64,000 nucleotides of DNA from Bacterioplanoides sp965200585 (lineage in GTDB: Bacteria > Pseudomonadota > Gammaproteobacteria > Pseudomonadales > Oceanobacteraceae): assembly GCF_965200585.1 (NCBI RefSeq), contig NZ_OZ241361.1. One strand, written 5' to 3'. The position numbers and the translations under genes are program-made. The first letter of the stretch is position 1. Each line of letters starts with the position of its first letter. A model generated the notes under the pieces. It made no database searches, was not told the origin of the DNA, and was given only the letters and a program-made list of their open reading frames with translations. Positions 8,523-15,742 of this stretch are shown here, in pieces.

Positions 8523-9575
8523 ATGAGTCAACGTACCCCCAATACTATGGCAACGGCGGCCTTACAGCCTTTGTTTCGCTTATTGGAAAGTAAAGGCTAC
8601 GTCAGCAGCGAGCTGCTGAAATCAATCGGACTGAATGCCAATACCATCAATGCTGCACAGCGAATCTCCATCCACGACTTTGATCGTTTGCTGGAGCATT
8701 GCAGCCATCTGATTGATGAACCTGCGATTGGCCTTGCTGCCGGTCAACAGCTGGAGTTGCCTAACTTCTATCTGTTAGGTTTTCTGGTGAGCAGTTGCCA
8801 GACCGGCCGCGAAGTACTGGCCATTCTGAGGCGTTATTACTCACTGATCAGCGATTCCCGTTCACCCGATTTTTACATTGGCCATGAATCCGTGAAGGTG
8901 CTGTTTTATGTCACCGACGGCCAGCATTTTGGCAATCAGGCCCGGGCTGAGTTTGTTGCTGCTGGTATTCACAGCATCTGCAAAGCCATTGGTGGCAATT
9001 ATTATCGCCTGACCGGCGTTGGTTTCCGTGGTGCACCACCGTCTTACCGCCATAAACTGGAAGCGTTTTTTGGCGTGCCGATTGAGTACAACCAACCCCA
9101 GAACTGGATTTCAACCGACAGCAAACATCTTGACTCCCCATTGATGTATGCCAATCCAATGCTGGTACATACCCTGAAAGCGCAGGCGGAGGAGAGTTTG
9201 TCGCGCTTTACCCATCTACAGGCGTTCAGCCGTAAGGTGATGTATGTGTTACATCAATGGCCGGAATCCGTTGCGATCACCAAAACGGCGGTTGCCGCCT
9301 TGTTAAATACCAGCAGCCGTACGCTGACACGCCGCTTACAGGAAGAAGACTGCCAGTTTTCGACCCTGGTGAAAGAAGTTCGCTTAGAAAAAGCTAAACA
9401 GGCGCTGGAGCAGGAATCCGCCGATGTACAGCAACTGGCACTCGATCTGGGCTTTTCCGATCGACGTGGTTTTGAACGAGCCTTTAAGCAGTGGACCGGA
9501 GAAACACCCGCGGCTTATCGCCGTAATTACCGCAGCCAGGCGAGTTATATGGCACGCCCGGTTGCCATGGCTTAA
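8523..9575 (+). CDS. AraC-family transcriptional regulator with arabinose-binding-like N-terminal domain
   Basis: The 350-residue protein has the PF12625-type N-terminal domain seen in OruR/ArgR-like AraC regulators (LQPLFRLLESKGYVSSELLKS, DEPAIGLAAGQQLE, NFYLLGFLVSSC) and a C-terminal AraC DNA-binding domain (VAALLNTSSRTLTRRLQEE, LDLGFSDRRGFERAFKQWTG). Such regulators usually sense amino acids or fatty-acid-derived ligands. I prefer the ATG at 8523 over the TTG at 8463 because homology begins there. No obvious target gene adjoins: the tRNA genes are divergent and a thioesterase follows 127 bases downstream, after a terminator. Confidence 0.88.
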   Translation: MSQRTPNTMATAALQPLFRLLESKGYVSSELLKSIGLNANTINAAQRISIHDFDRLLEHCSHLIDEPAIGLAAGQQLELPNFYLLGFLVSSCQTGREVLAILRRYYSLISDSRSPDFYIGHESVKVLFYVTDGQHFGNQARAEFVAAGIHSICKAIGGNYYRLTGVGFRGAPPSYRHKLEAFFGVPIEYNQPQNWISTDSKHLDSPLMYANPMLVHTLKAQAEESLSRFTHLQAFSRKVMYVLHQWPESVAITKTAVAALLNTSSRTLTRRLQEEDCQFSTLVKEVRLEKAKQALEQESADVQQLALDLGFSDRRGFERAFKQWTGETPAAYRRNYRSQASYMARPVAMA

Positions 9576-9601
9576 CAGCCTCAGCGTCTAAGATTTGCAA
9601 T

Positions 9602-9644
9602 AAACCCGCTGGTGGAGCAATAGATTGTTCCACTCGTGGGTTTT
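9602..9644 (+). terminator. Imperfect stem-loop terminator
   Basis: AAACCC..GGTGGA.CAA (9602-9620) pairs with TTG.TCCAC...GGGTTT (from 9626 to 9644) around a short loop, and the right arm ends in TTTT. It lies 26 bases after the AraC stop codon. Several mismatches lower the confidence. Confidence 0.6.
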
Positions 9645-9702
9645 CCGTTTTTAGCAGCCATCACGCATAATCGTCGCTTTGCCAGGCCACAGAGCGAAGA
9701 TT

Positions 9703-10146
9703 ATGAGTCAGCCTCATTCCGATCAGGTATTACTGAGCACCACGTTTGAAGTCCGCTGGTCGGACTGCGATGCCAACAAACATATGCGTCACAGCGCCTA
9801 TGCCGATATGGCCGCCCACGCGCGGATCAAGTTTCTCGAATCCTTAGGCCTGACCGACGAATGGAGCAAGCAGCATCAGATTGGTCCGGTGCTGTTTAAG
9901 GAGACCACCGAATATTTCCGCGAAGCGCATCTGAGTGATGTACTCACCGCCCAGATTGAAGCCGGCGAACCAACCGGCTCAGATAAAACCATTACATTGG
10001 TTTGTAATCTCTATAAAGACAATGGTGAGTTGGCGGCACGCATCAGCGTGCTATCAGCCTGGATTGATCTGGTGAAACGGAAAGTGGTTCCTGTTCCCGA
10101 GCCGGTTCATGCTTCTCCGGTTTATCAACCGTTAAAGCAAAGCTGA
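9703..10146 (+). CDS. Hotdog-fold acyl-CoA thioesterase (4HBT family)
   Basis: This 147-residue protein has the 4HBT signature VRWSDCDANKHMRHSAYADM, in which the Asp after S/A-D and the N-x-H positions match the 4-hydroxybenzoyl-CoA thioesterase-like active site. Its substrate is probably an acyl-CoA. The ATG at 9703 has a purine-rich ribosome site (AGAGCGAAGA) and fits the family. A TTG at 9679 is less likely. Its last 22 bases overlap the 3' end of clpB on the other strand. A second family member is encoded at 15062-15508. Confidence 0.85.
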   Translation: MSQPHSDQVLLSTTFEVRWSDCDANKHMRHSAYADMAAHARIKFLESLGLTDEWSKQHQIGPVLFKETTEYFREAHLSDVLTAQIEAGEPTGSDKTITLVCNLYKDNGELAARISVLSAWIDLVKRKVVPVPEPVHASPVYQPLKQS

Positions 10147-12728
10147 CCATCCTGCACATCCCCTTTAATCACTTGCCCGGCGACAAACTTGCCACTGAGA
10201 ATGTGCTGGGCGAGCGGGTTTTCAATCCATTGCTGTATCGCACGCTTTAATGGTCGTGCGCCAAACACTGGATCGTAACCCACATCCACCAGCTTACTGA
10301 TGGCAGCATCGGTTAGCTCTAACGATAATTCCCGCTCGCGTAAACGCTGATGCAACAGCTGCAGCTGAATTTCAGCGATGCCACGAATCTGTTCTTTCTG
10401 CAGTGGATGAAACACCACCGCTTCGTCGATACGGTTAATAAATTCCGGACGGAAATGTGTACCCACAATCCCCATCACGGCTTCGCGCATATCCTCATAA
10501 CTGGACTCAATACCGTCTTCTGCCGACGCACCCGCCAGGGTTTGAATCACATCAGAACCGAGGTTGGACGTCATCACCAAGACCGTGTTTTTGAAATCAA
10601 CCTTACGCCCCTGTCCATCGGTCAGCTGGCCGTCATCCAATACCTGCAACAGGATATTGAACACATCCGGATGTGCTTTTTCGACCTCATCCAGCAGAAT
10701 TACTGAGTACGGCTTACGGCGCACGGCTTCAGTTAAATAGCCGCCCTCTTCGTAACCGACATAACCCGGAGGTGCACCAATCAGACGGGCAACTGAGTGC
10801 TTCTCCATATATTCCGACATATCAATGCGCACCATGGCGTCTTTGCTGTCGAACAAGAAGGTCGCTAACGCCTTACACAATTCGGTTTTACCCACCCCGG
10901 TTGGGCCCAGAAACAGGAAAGAGCCGTTGGGTCGATTGGGATCACTCAGTCCGGCACGGGAGCGACGTACCGCATTGGATACTGCTGCAATTGCTTGCTG
11001 CTGCCCCACCACGGAATCGTGTAACACGTCTTCCATACGCAGGAGTTTGTCGCGCTCGCCTTCGAGCATTTTGCTCACGGGTACGCCAGTCCATTTCGAT
11101 ACCACTTCGGCAATTTCGTCTTCGGTTACTTTATTACGCAGCAGACTGAATTCCTGCGCCCCGGCCGCTTCCGCTTCATTGGCGGATTCAAGCTGCTTCT
11201 CCAGCTCTGGAATGGTGCCGTATTGCAGCTCAGACATACGCTGCAAGTCACCGCTACGGCGTGCCGCGTCTAAATCCAGCTTGGCTTGTTCCAGCTGCTC
11301 TTTGGATTTGGAGGCGCCTTCCAGCAGGGCTTTTTCCTTCTTCCACACCTCTTCCAGCTCAACATAAGCACTGCCCGCTTTGTTGATCTCTTCGTTTAAG
11401 CCAGACAGACGCTTACGTGCGGCATCGTCTTTCTCTTTTTTCAGCGCCTCGCGTTCAATCTTTAACTGAATTAAACGGCGTTCTAATTTGTCCATTTCAT
11501 GAGGCTTAGAATCAATTTCCATACGAATCACCGACGCCGCTTCATCCACCAGATCAATAGCTTTATCCGGTAATTGACGATCGGTGATATAACGCTGGGA
11601 TAACTTAGCCGCAGCAATAATGGCGCTGTCGGTAATCTGCACCCCGTGGTGCACTTCGTAGCGTTCTTTTAAGCCACGCAGAATGGCAATGGTGTCTTCT
11701 TCGGAAGGCTCATCCACCAGCACTTTCTGGAAACGACGCTCCAGCGCGGCGTCTTTTTCGATGTATTCGCGGTATTCATCCAGTGTGGTGGCACCGACAC
11801 AATGCAGCTCACCACGCGCCAGTGCAGGTTTCAGCATATTACCGGCATCCATCGCACCGTCGCCTTTACCGGCGCCGACCATGGTATGTAATTCATCGAC
11901 AAACAGAATGATGCTGCCATCGTGCTTGGCAACGTCTTTTAATACCGCTTTTAAACGCTCTTCAAACTCACCGCGGTACTTAGCACCGGCCACTAAAGCG
12001 CCCATATCGAGCGATAAAATACGTTTGTTTTTCAGGTTCTCCGGCACTTCACCGTTGATAATACGCTGCGCCAGGCCTTCAACCACGGCTGTTTTACCCA
12101 CCCCCGGCTGACCAATCAACACCGGGTTATTTTTGGTACGGCGCTGTAATACCTGCACGGTGCGGCGGATTTCATCATCACGACCAATGACCGGATCCAG
12201 CTTGCCCTCTTCGGCACGCTCGGTCAGATCAATGCAATATTTATCCAGCGACTGGCGGTTATCTTCGGCGTTAGCATCATTTACCGCTTCGCCGCCGCGC
12301 ATATCTTTGATGGCTTTTTCTAAGGGCTCAGCTTTTAAACCGACGTCGGCCAGTGCTTTACCCGCCGCGCCTTTATCCTGTAACGCAACCAGCAGGAAGA
12401 TTTCACTCGATACAAACTGATCGCCACGTTTTTGCGCTTCTTTATCCGCCAGATTTAATAAGCGCCCTAATTCCTGAGCCAGTTGGATATTGCCGTCCGG
12501 AGAACTGACGGTTGGCTGATCGGTCAGAACCGTGCGCAATGCACGCTCTAATTCAGAGACATTCACACCCGCACGACGAATCACATCTTTGATGGAGCTG
12601 TTGGTTTGCTCCAGCAACGCCAGCAGTACATGCACGCTGTCAATCTGGTTGTGATCCTGCCCCAGAGCCAGACTCTGACTCTCGGCCAGGGCGTTTTGTA
12701 AACTGGTGGTTAAACGATCCATACGCAT
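10125..12728 (-). CDS. clpB: ATP-dependent chaperone ClpB
   Basis: ClpB is the Hsp100 disaggregase that works with DnaK. The 867-residue length matches the family. An N-terminal Clp-N repeat domain is followed by the first AAA+ module with Walker A GQPGVGKTAVVEGLA, the coiled middle domain (about residues 400-530, rich in K, E, L), and the second AAA+ module with GPTGVGKTELCKALA and MSEYMEKHSVARLIG. No ClpP-binding IGF/L loop was seen. The start ATG at 12728 is preceded by AGGAG; an in-frame ATG two codons later is possible. A sigma-32-like promoter lies about 70 bases upstream. The stop overlaps the convergent thioesterase gene. Confidence 0.97.
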   Translation of the reverse strand: MRMDRLTTSLQNALAESQSLALGQDHNQIDSVHVLLALLEQTNSSIKDVIRRAGVNVSELERALRTVLTDQPTVSSPDGNIQLAQELGRLLNLADKEAQKRGDQFVSSEIFLLVALQDKGAAGKALADVGLKAEPLEKAIKDMRGGEAVNDANAEDNRQSLDKYCIDLTERAEEGKLDPVIGRDDEIRRTVQVLQRRTKNNPVLIGQPGVGKTAVVEGLAQRIINGEVPENLKNKRILSLDMGALVAGAKYRGEFEERLKAVLKDVAKHDGSIILFVDELHTMVGAGKGDGAMDAGNMLKPALARGELHCVGATTLDEYREYIEKDAALERRFQKVLVDEPSEEDTIAILRGLKERYEVHHGVQITDSAIIAAAKLSQRYITDRQLPDKAIDLVDEAASVIRMEIDSKPHEMDKLERRLIQLKIEREALKKEKDDAARKRLSGLNEEINKAGSAYVELEEVWKKEKALLEGASKSKEQLEQAKLDLDAARRSGDLQRMSELQYGTIPELEKQLESANEAEAAGAQEFSLLRNKVTEDEIAEVVSKWTGVPVSKMLEGERDKLLRMEDVLHDSVVGQQQAIAAVSNAVRRSRAGLSDPNRPNGSFLFLGPTGVGKTELCKALATFLFDSKDAMVRIDMSEYMEKHSVARLIGAPPGYVGYEEGGYLTEAVRRKPYSVILLDEVEKAHPDVFNILLQVLDDGQLTDGQGRKVDFKNTVLVMTSNLGSDVIQTLAGASAEDGIESSYEDMREAVMGIVGTHFRPEFINRIDEAVVFHPLQKEQIRGIAEIQLQLLHQRLRERELSLELTDAAISKLVDVGYDPVFGARPLKRAIQQWIENPLAQHILSGKFVAGQVIKGDVQDGQLCFNG

Positions 12729-12796
12729 AATGAGATGACTCCTCGATCTTGTGACCCAATCGTTTTGTTAATCGCATTCTTAATTGTTACTAAGCT

Positions 12797-12824
12797 ATTT
12801 GCGGGCTGATTAGTTTTTTTCAAG
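12797..12824 (-). promoter_or_regulatory. Candidate heat-shock (sigma-32) promoter of clpB
   Basis: On the minus strand CTTGAAA (12824-12818), the exact sigma-32 -35 consensus, is followed after 12 bases by CCCGCAAAT (12805-12797), a partial match to the CCCCATnT -10. It is about 70 bases before the clpB start. Heat-shock control of clpB is general in proteobacteria. The assignment of this site is inferred from motif and position. Confidence 0.55.
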
Positions 12825-12861
12825 TAAAAACAAATAAAGTTTAATTTTTTGAATATTTAGA

Positions 12862-13001
12862 ATAAACAGCAGGCAACTGATGTACAGGAAGGTATTCATA
12901 GCAGCAACAGGATGTTGCGGGCGCATCGCAGGCACAGGGATGTGCCTTGCGATGGGTGCGGCTAATATCTTCCTGTGCATCAATGACCCTGCCTGCTTTA
13001 T
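12862..13001. repeat. Cloverleaf-like palindromic repeat, copy 1
   Basis: This 140-bp non-coding element lies between the divergent clpB and EamA genes. An imperfect outer stem of about 35 bp (12862-12897 with 12963-13001, including ACAGGAAG and its complement) encloses two hairpins: GCAACAGGATGTTGC (12904-12918) and a longer stem around GGCACAGGGATGTGCC (12931-12946), extended by CGCATCGC on the left and GCGATG on the right. A second copy with the same two hairpin cores but different stem sequences is at 59466-59572. Its role is unknown. It may be mobile, a protein-binding site, or an RNA or cruciform structure. Confidence 0.75.
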
Positions 13002-13084
13002 AATCCAGCGCCTTAACTACTTACCTACCTCTTATATAGCTCTGCTTTTGTGAATTTAAAGGTTCAACAAAAGATTCGCTTGAG

Positions 13085-13975
13085 ATGAATCAACCGGAGT
13101 CCATCTTGCCCAGCTCGTCCCCCCTGTCTCAACGCGATGCCATTCGTTTAGGCGCGTTATTTCTGATCGGCGGTGAAGCACTGCTCGCCATCATGGGTGC
13201 ACTGATTAAATTTGTCTCCGATGAGCTCTCCACCGAGCAGATTGTCTTTTTCCGAAACCTGGCCGGTTTGATTATTCTGATCCCGCTGGTGCTGCGTCAG
13301 GGGCCATCGCTGTTAAAGACCCGCGTCTGGCACTGGCATCTGATGCGTGGTTTGGTCGGTGTCACGGCGATGTACTGTTACTTCTGGGCCATTGCCAATA
13401 TGCCGCTAACCGAGGCGTTTCTGGTTAAGCTCTCCAGTCCGTTATTTATGCCATTAATAGCCTGGCTCTGGCTGTCGGAGAAATCAGGTAAACACAGTCT
13501 GCTGGCACTGATCGTTGGCTTTACCGGAGTGGCGTTTATTTTGCGACCCGGTGGCGATGATGCCTTTACCTATGCCGCACTGATTGGTTTATTGGGGGCT
13601 TTTCTTGCGGCACTGGCAAAAGTCACCATTCGCAAATTGTCGATGACACAGGAGCCCAGCCAGCGCATTGTGTTTTATTTTGGGGTGATCGCCGCCACCG
13701 TCTCCTTTCCGGCCGCGCTGGCCAACTGGCAACCCGTTCCGCCATCCTATTGGTTGCTGCTGTTTCTGATCGGTGCGGTTGCTACTTTTGGCCAGCTGGC
13801 ACTCACCAAAGCCTATAAGATTGCCCCCACCGGCAGTGTGGGGGTGTATGCCTACAGCGCCGTGATTTATGGTGCCTTAATGGGCTGGCTATTCTGGGAT
13901 GAGATTCCGTTATGGACGACTTGGCTGGGGGCGGCATTAATTATCAGCTCCGGACTGATCAATCTGCGTAAATAA
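13085..13975 (+). CDS. EamA-family (DMT superfamily) transporter
   Basis: A 296-residue inner-membrane protein with about ten hydrophobic helices in two EamA halves. Family-typical patterns include EQIVFFRNLAGLIILIPLV in the first half, the LTEAFLVKLSSPLFMPLIAW segment, and APTGSVGVYAYSAVIYGAL in the second half. The order matches RhaT/YdcZ-type DMT carriers of the S-adenosylmethionine-uptake-like group, but the substrate cannot be assigned. It is divergent from clpB, with a structured repeat between them, and about 110 bases upstream of a LysR regulator in the same direction. Confidence 0.87.
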   Translation: MNQPESILPSSSPLSQRDAIRLGALFLIGGEALLAIMGALIKFVSDELSTEQIVFFRNLAGLIILIPLVLRQGPSLLKTRVWHWHLMRGLVGVTAMYCYFWAIANMPLTEAFLVKLSSPLFMPLIAWLWLSEKSGKHSLLALIVGFTGVAFILRPGGDDAFTYAALIGLLGAFLAALAKVTIRKLSMTQEPSQRIVFYFGVIAATVSFPAALANWQPVPPSYWLLLFLIGAVATFGQLALTKAYKIAPTGSVGVYAYSAVIYGALMGWLFWDEIPLWTTWLGAALIISSGLINLRK

Positions 13976-14083
13976 ACGACACCCGTGTTTCGTGAAGCGA
14001 TTACAAAAAAACCAGTCGATTAGTTCCCCAAAATACAATATAGTGGAGTTATTAGGGTCATTAATCAAAATGAGTTAATAATC

Positions 14084-14977
14084 ATGTCACGCATCGATTC
14101 TCTGCAAACCTTTGTTTCCGTTGTTCGTTCCCGCAACTTCACATCCGCAGCCGACTCGTTGGGTGTGACGCCCTCCGCGGTCAGCAAGCAGATCAGCAGC
14201 CTGGAAGAAAAGCTGGGGGTTCGCTTATTAAACCGCACTACCCGTTCGGTCAGCCCGACCGAAGCCGGGCAAATGTTCTACCAGCATTGTGAGAATATTC
14301 TCGAATCCATTACCGAAGCGGAAAAACTGGTCACCGACTTTGATGTTACCCCACGTGGCCGCTTGCGCATCACCGCCATGTCAAACTTTGGCCGTCGCGA
14401 ATTAGCACGTATTTTTAATGATTTTTCCGAGCTGTACCCGGATATCAGCTTTGAGTTGCATATCTCTGACCGACCGGTGGATATCGTTAAAGAAGGTTAC
14501 GATTTTGCGTTGCGTATTGGCACACTGGAAGATTCGCGTTTAATTGCCAAACCCGTGGCAGAACAAAAAATTGCCGTTTGTGCCTCGCCGGAATACTTAA
14601 AAAAATGGGGCACGCCTCAGTCTTTTGAAGACATTAATAACCACCGCATCCTGTTAGTTGCCAATGCCGAATACGCCCGCGTTAACTGGCTGCGTCAGTT
14701 TGAAAAAGACCACGGTTTCACACTACAAAATATCGAGCGTAAGTTAACCGTTAATGATATTGACCTGGTGTATGAAGCGTGTTTAAAAGGGATGGGCATT
14801 ACTGCTCTGCCAACCTATATCGCCGAGCGTCACCTGGAAAGTGGTGAATTGGTGCAATTATTTAAAGAAGCAGATATTCCGGTGCGTACCATTAAGGTGG
14901 TTTTCCCTCAGAATCGTTATCTGGCTAACAAAAGTCGTGCTTTCCTCGACTTTATTACTAACTATTTTAATGACTGA
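14084..14977 (+). CDS. LysR-family transcriptional regulator
   Basis: This 297-residue protein has the canonical LysR N-terminal helix-turn-helix (LQTFVSVVRSRNFTSAAD, VTPSAVSKQISSLEEKLG, RLLNRTTRSVSPTEAG) and a C-terminal periplasmic-binding-like effector domain starting near residue 90 (GRLRITAMSNFGRREL). The RTTR-x-x-SPTEAG motif and effector pattern place it in the CrgA/DmlR-like subgroup, which often regulates a neighbouring redox or transport gene. The EamA transporter upstream reads in the same direction, so control of that gene is possible but not shown. The effector is unknown. Confidence 0.92.
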   Translation: MSRIDSLQTFVSVVRSRNFTSAADSLGVTPSAVSKQISSLEEKLGVRLLNRTTRSVSPTEAGQMFYQHCENILESITEAEKLVTDFDVTPRGRLRITAMSNFGRRELARIFNDFSELYPDISFELHISDRPVDIVKEGYDFALRIGTLEDSRLIAKPVAEQKIAVCASPEYLKKWGTPQSFEDINNHRILLVANAEYARVNWLRQFEKDHGFTLQNIERKLTVNDIDLVYEACLKGMGITALPTYIAERHLESGELVQLFKEADIPVRTIKVVFPQNRYLANKSRAFLDFITNYFND

Positions 14978-15005
14978 GCTATTTTAACGACCGAGCTGGT
15001 TTATT

Positions 15006-15033
15006 CCCCCGTGCGGTTTGTAAAGCACGGGGA
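15006..15033. terminator. Stem-loop between convergent genes
   Basis: CCCCGTGC (15007-15014) pairs perfectly with GCACGGGG (15025-15032) around a 10-base loop. It lies 29 bases after the LysR stop and 30 bases beyond the stop of the convergent thioesterase. There is no strong T-run on either side, so it could be a weak terminator or an mRNA 3' stabiliser. Confidence 0.5.
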
Positions 15034-15061
15034 AGTTTGTATATCACAGGGGAAATAGAGC

Positions 15062-15508
15062 TCAGACTTCTTCTTGCTGATAGTCAGGCGCACAACGCTC
15101 ATAAAAGACTTTTGGAATACGGGCAATTTTGCGCTCGTCGTAGTCAAAAAACACAATACCGGTTTTGGCCAGTGCCACCACTTTATCTTCATTATGGTTT
15201 TCGACCCGATAAATCACGTCGCAGCCATATTTATTAAAATCGGTCAGACCCACATGAAACGTCAGATGTTCACCAACAAAGGATTCAGCCTTAAAAGAAA
15301 CCACAATATCCGACACCATAATCCCCAGGCCACCCACATTAAACTCACCAAAATCATGGCTGCGTAAAAAGCGTAACCGGGCTTCATGCAATAACGAGAT
15401 CATGCGGTCATTACCAACATGATTGCCATAATTAATATCCGATACCCGTACATCCAGCTCTGTCACAAATGAAAATTCATCGGGTAATTCGAGTTTTACT
15501 CTGGCCAC
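15062..15508 (-). CDS. Hotdog-fold acyl-CoA thioesterase (4HBT family)
   Basis: A 148-residue protein with a 4HBT-like hotdog fold: VRVSDINYGNHVGNDRMISLLHEARLRF at the N-terminus has the D-x-N-x-x-x-H active-site spacing, followed by the central sheet IMVSDIVVSFKAE and VIYRVENHNEDKVVALAKTG. The start is GTG at 15508 with a GGAG ribosome site 7 bases upstream. The sequence is diverged from the other thioesterase at 9703-10146, so they are not a recent duplication. It is convergent with the LysR gene and divergent from prc. The acyl substrate is unknown. Confidence 0.85.
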   Translation of the reverse strand: MARVKLELPDEFSFVTELDVRVSDINYGNHVGNDRMISLLHEARLRFLRSHDFGEFNVGGLGIMVSDIVVSFKAESFVGEHLTFHVGLTDFNKYGCDVIYRVENHNEDKVVALAKTGIVFFDYDERKIARIPKVFYERCAPDYQQEEV

Positions 15509-15742
15509 ACAAGACTCCTGCCTATTCTTATTGAAATTGACCTACCCGATGTAAGGCTTTGTAAACAATGTGTACTGCCCCAGGCACAAAGATGACAGCC
15601 CAGTTCAGATACCGTAGCATCAGGGGTGCGGCATCATAACGACCCATTATGATTGGTACAATACGACGTTAAAAACATGACGTTAAAAAGAATGCGACAG
15701 TTAACAACAAGTCGACATAACAACCGAGAAGCGGCGATTTCT

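Noticed and set aside
10673..12420. Several long plus-strand frames opposite clpB
   Set aside because: They are antisense to a strongly conserved chaperone gene, have no ribosome sites or recognisable domains, and have Ser/Arg-rich compositions typical of shadows.
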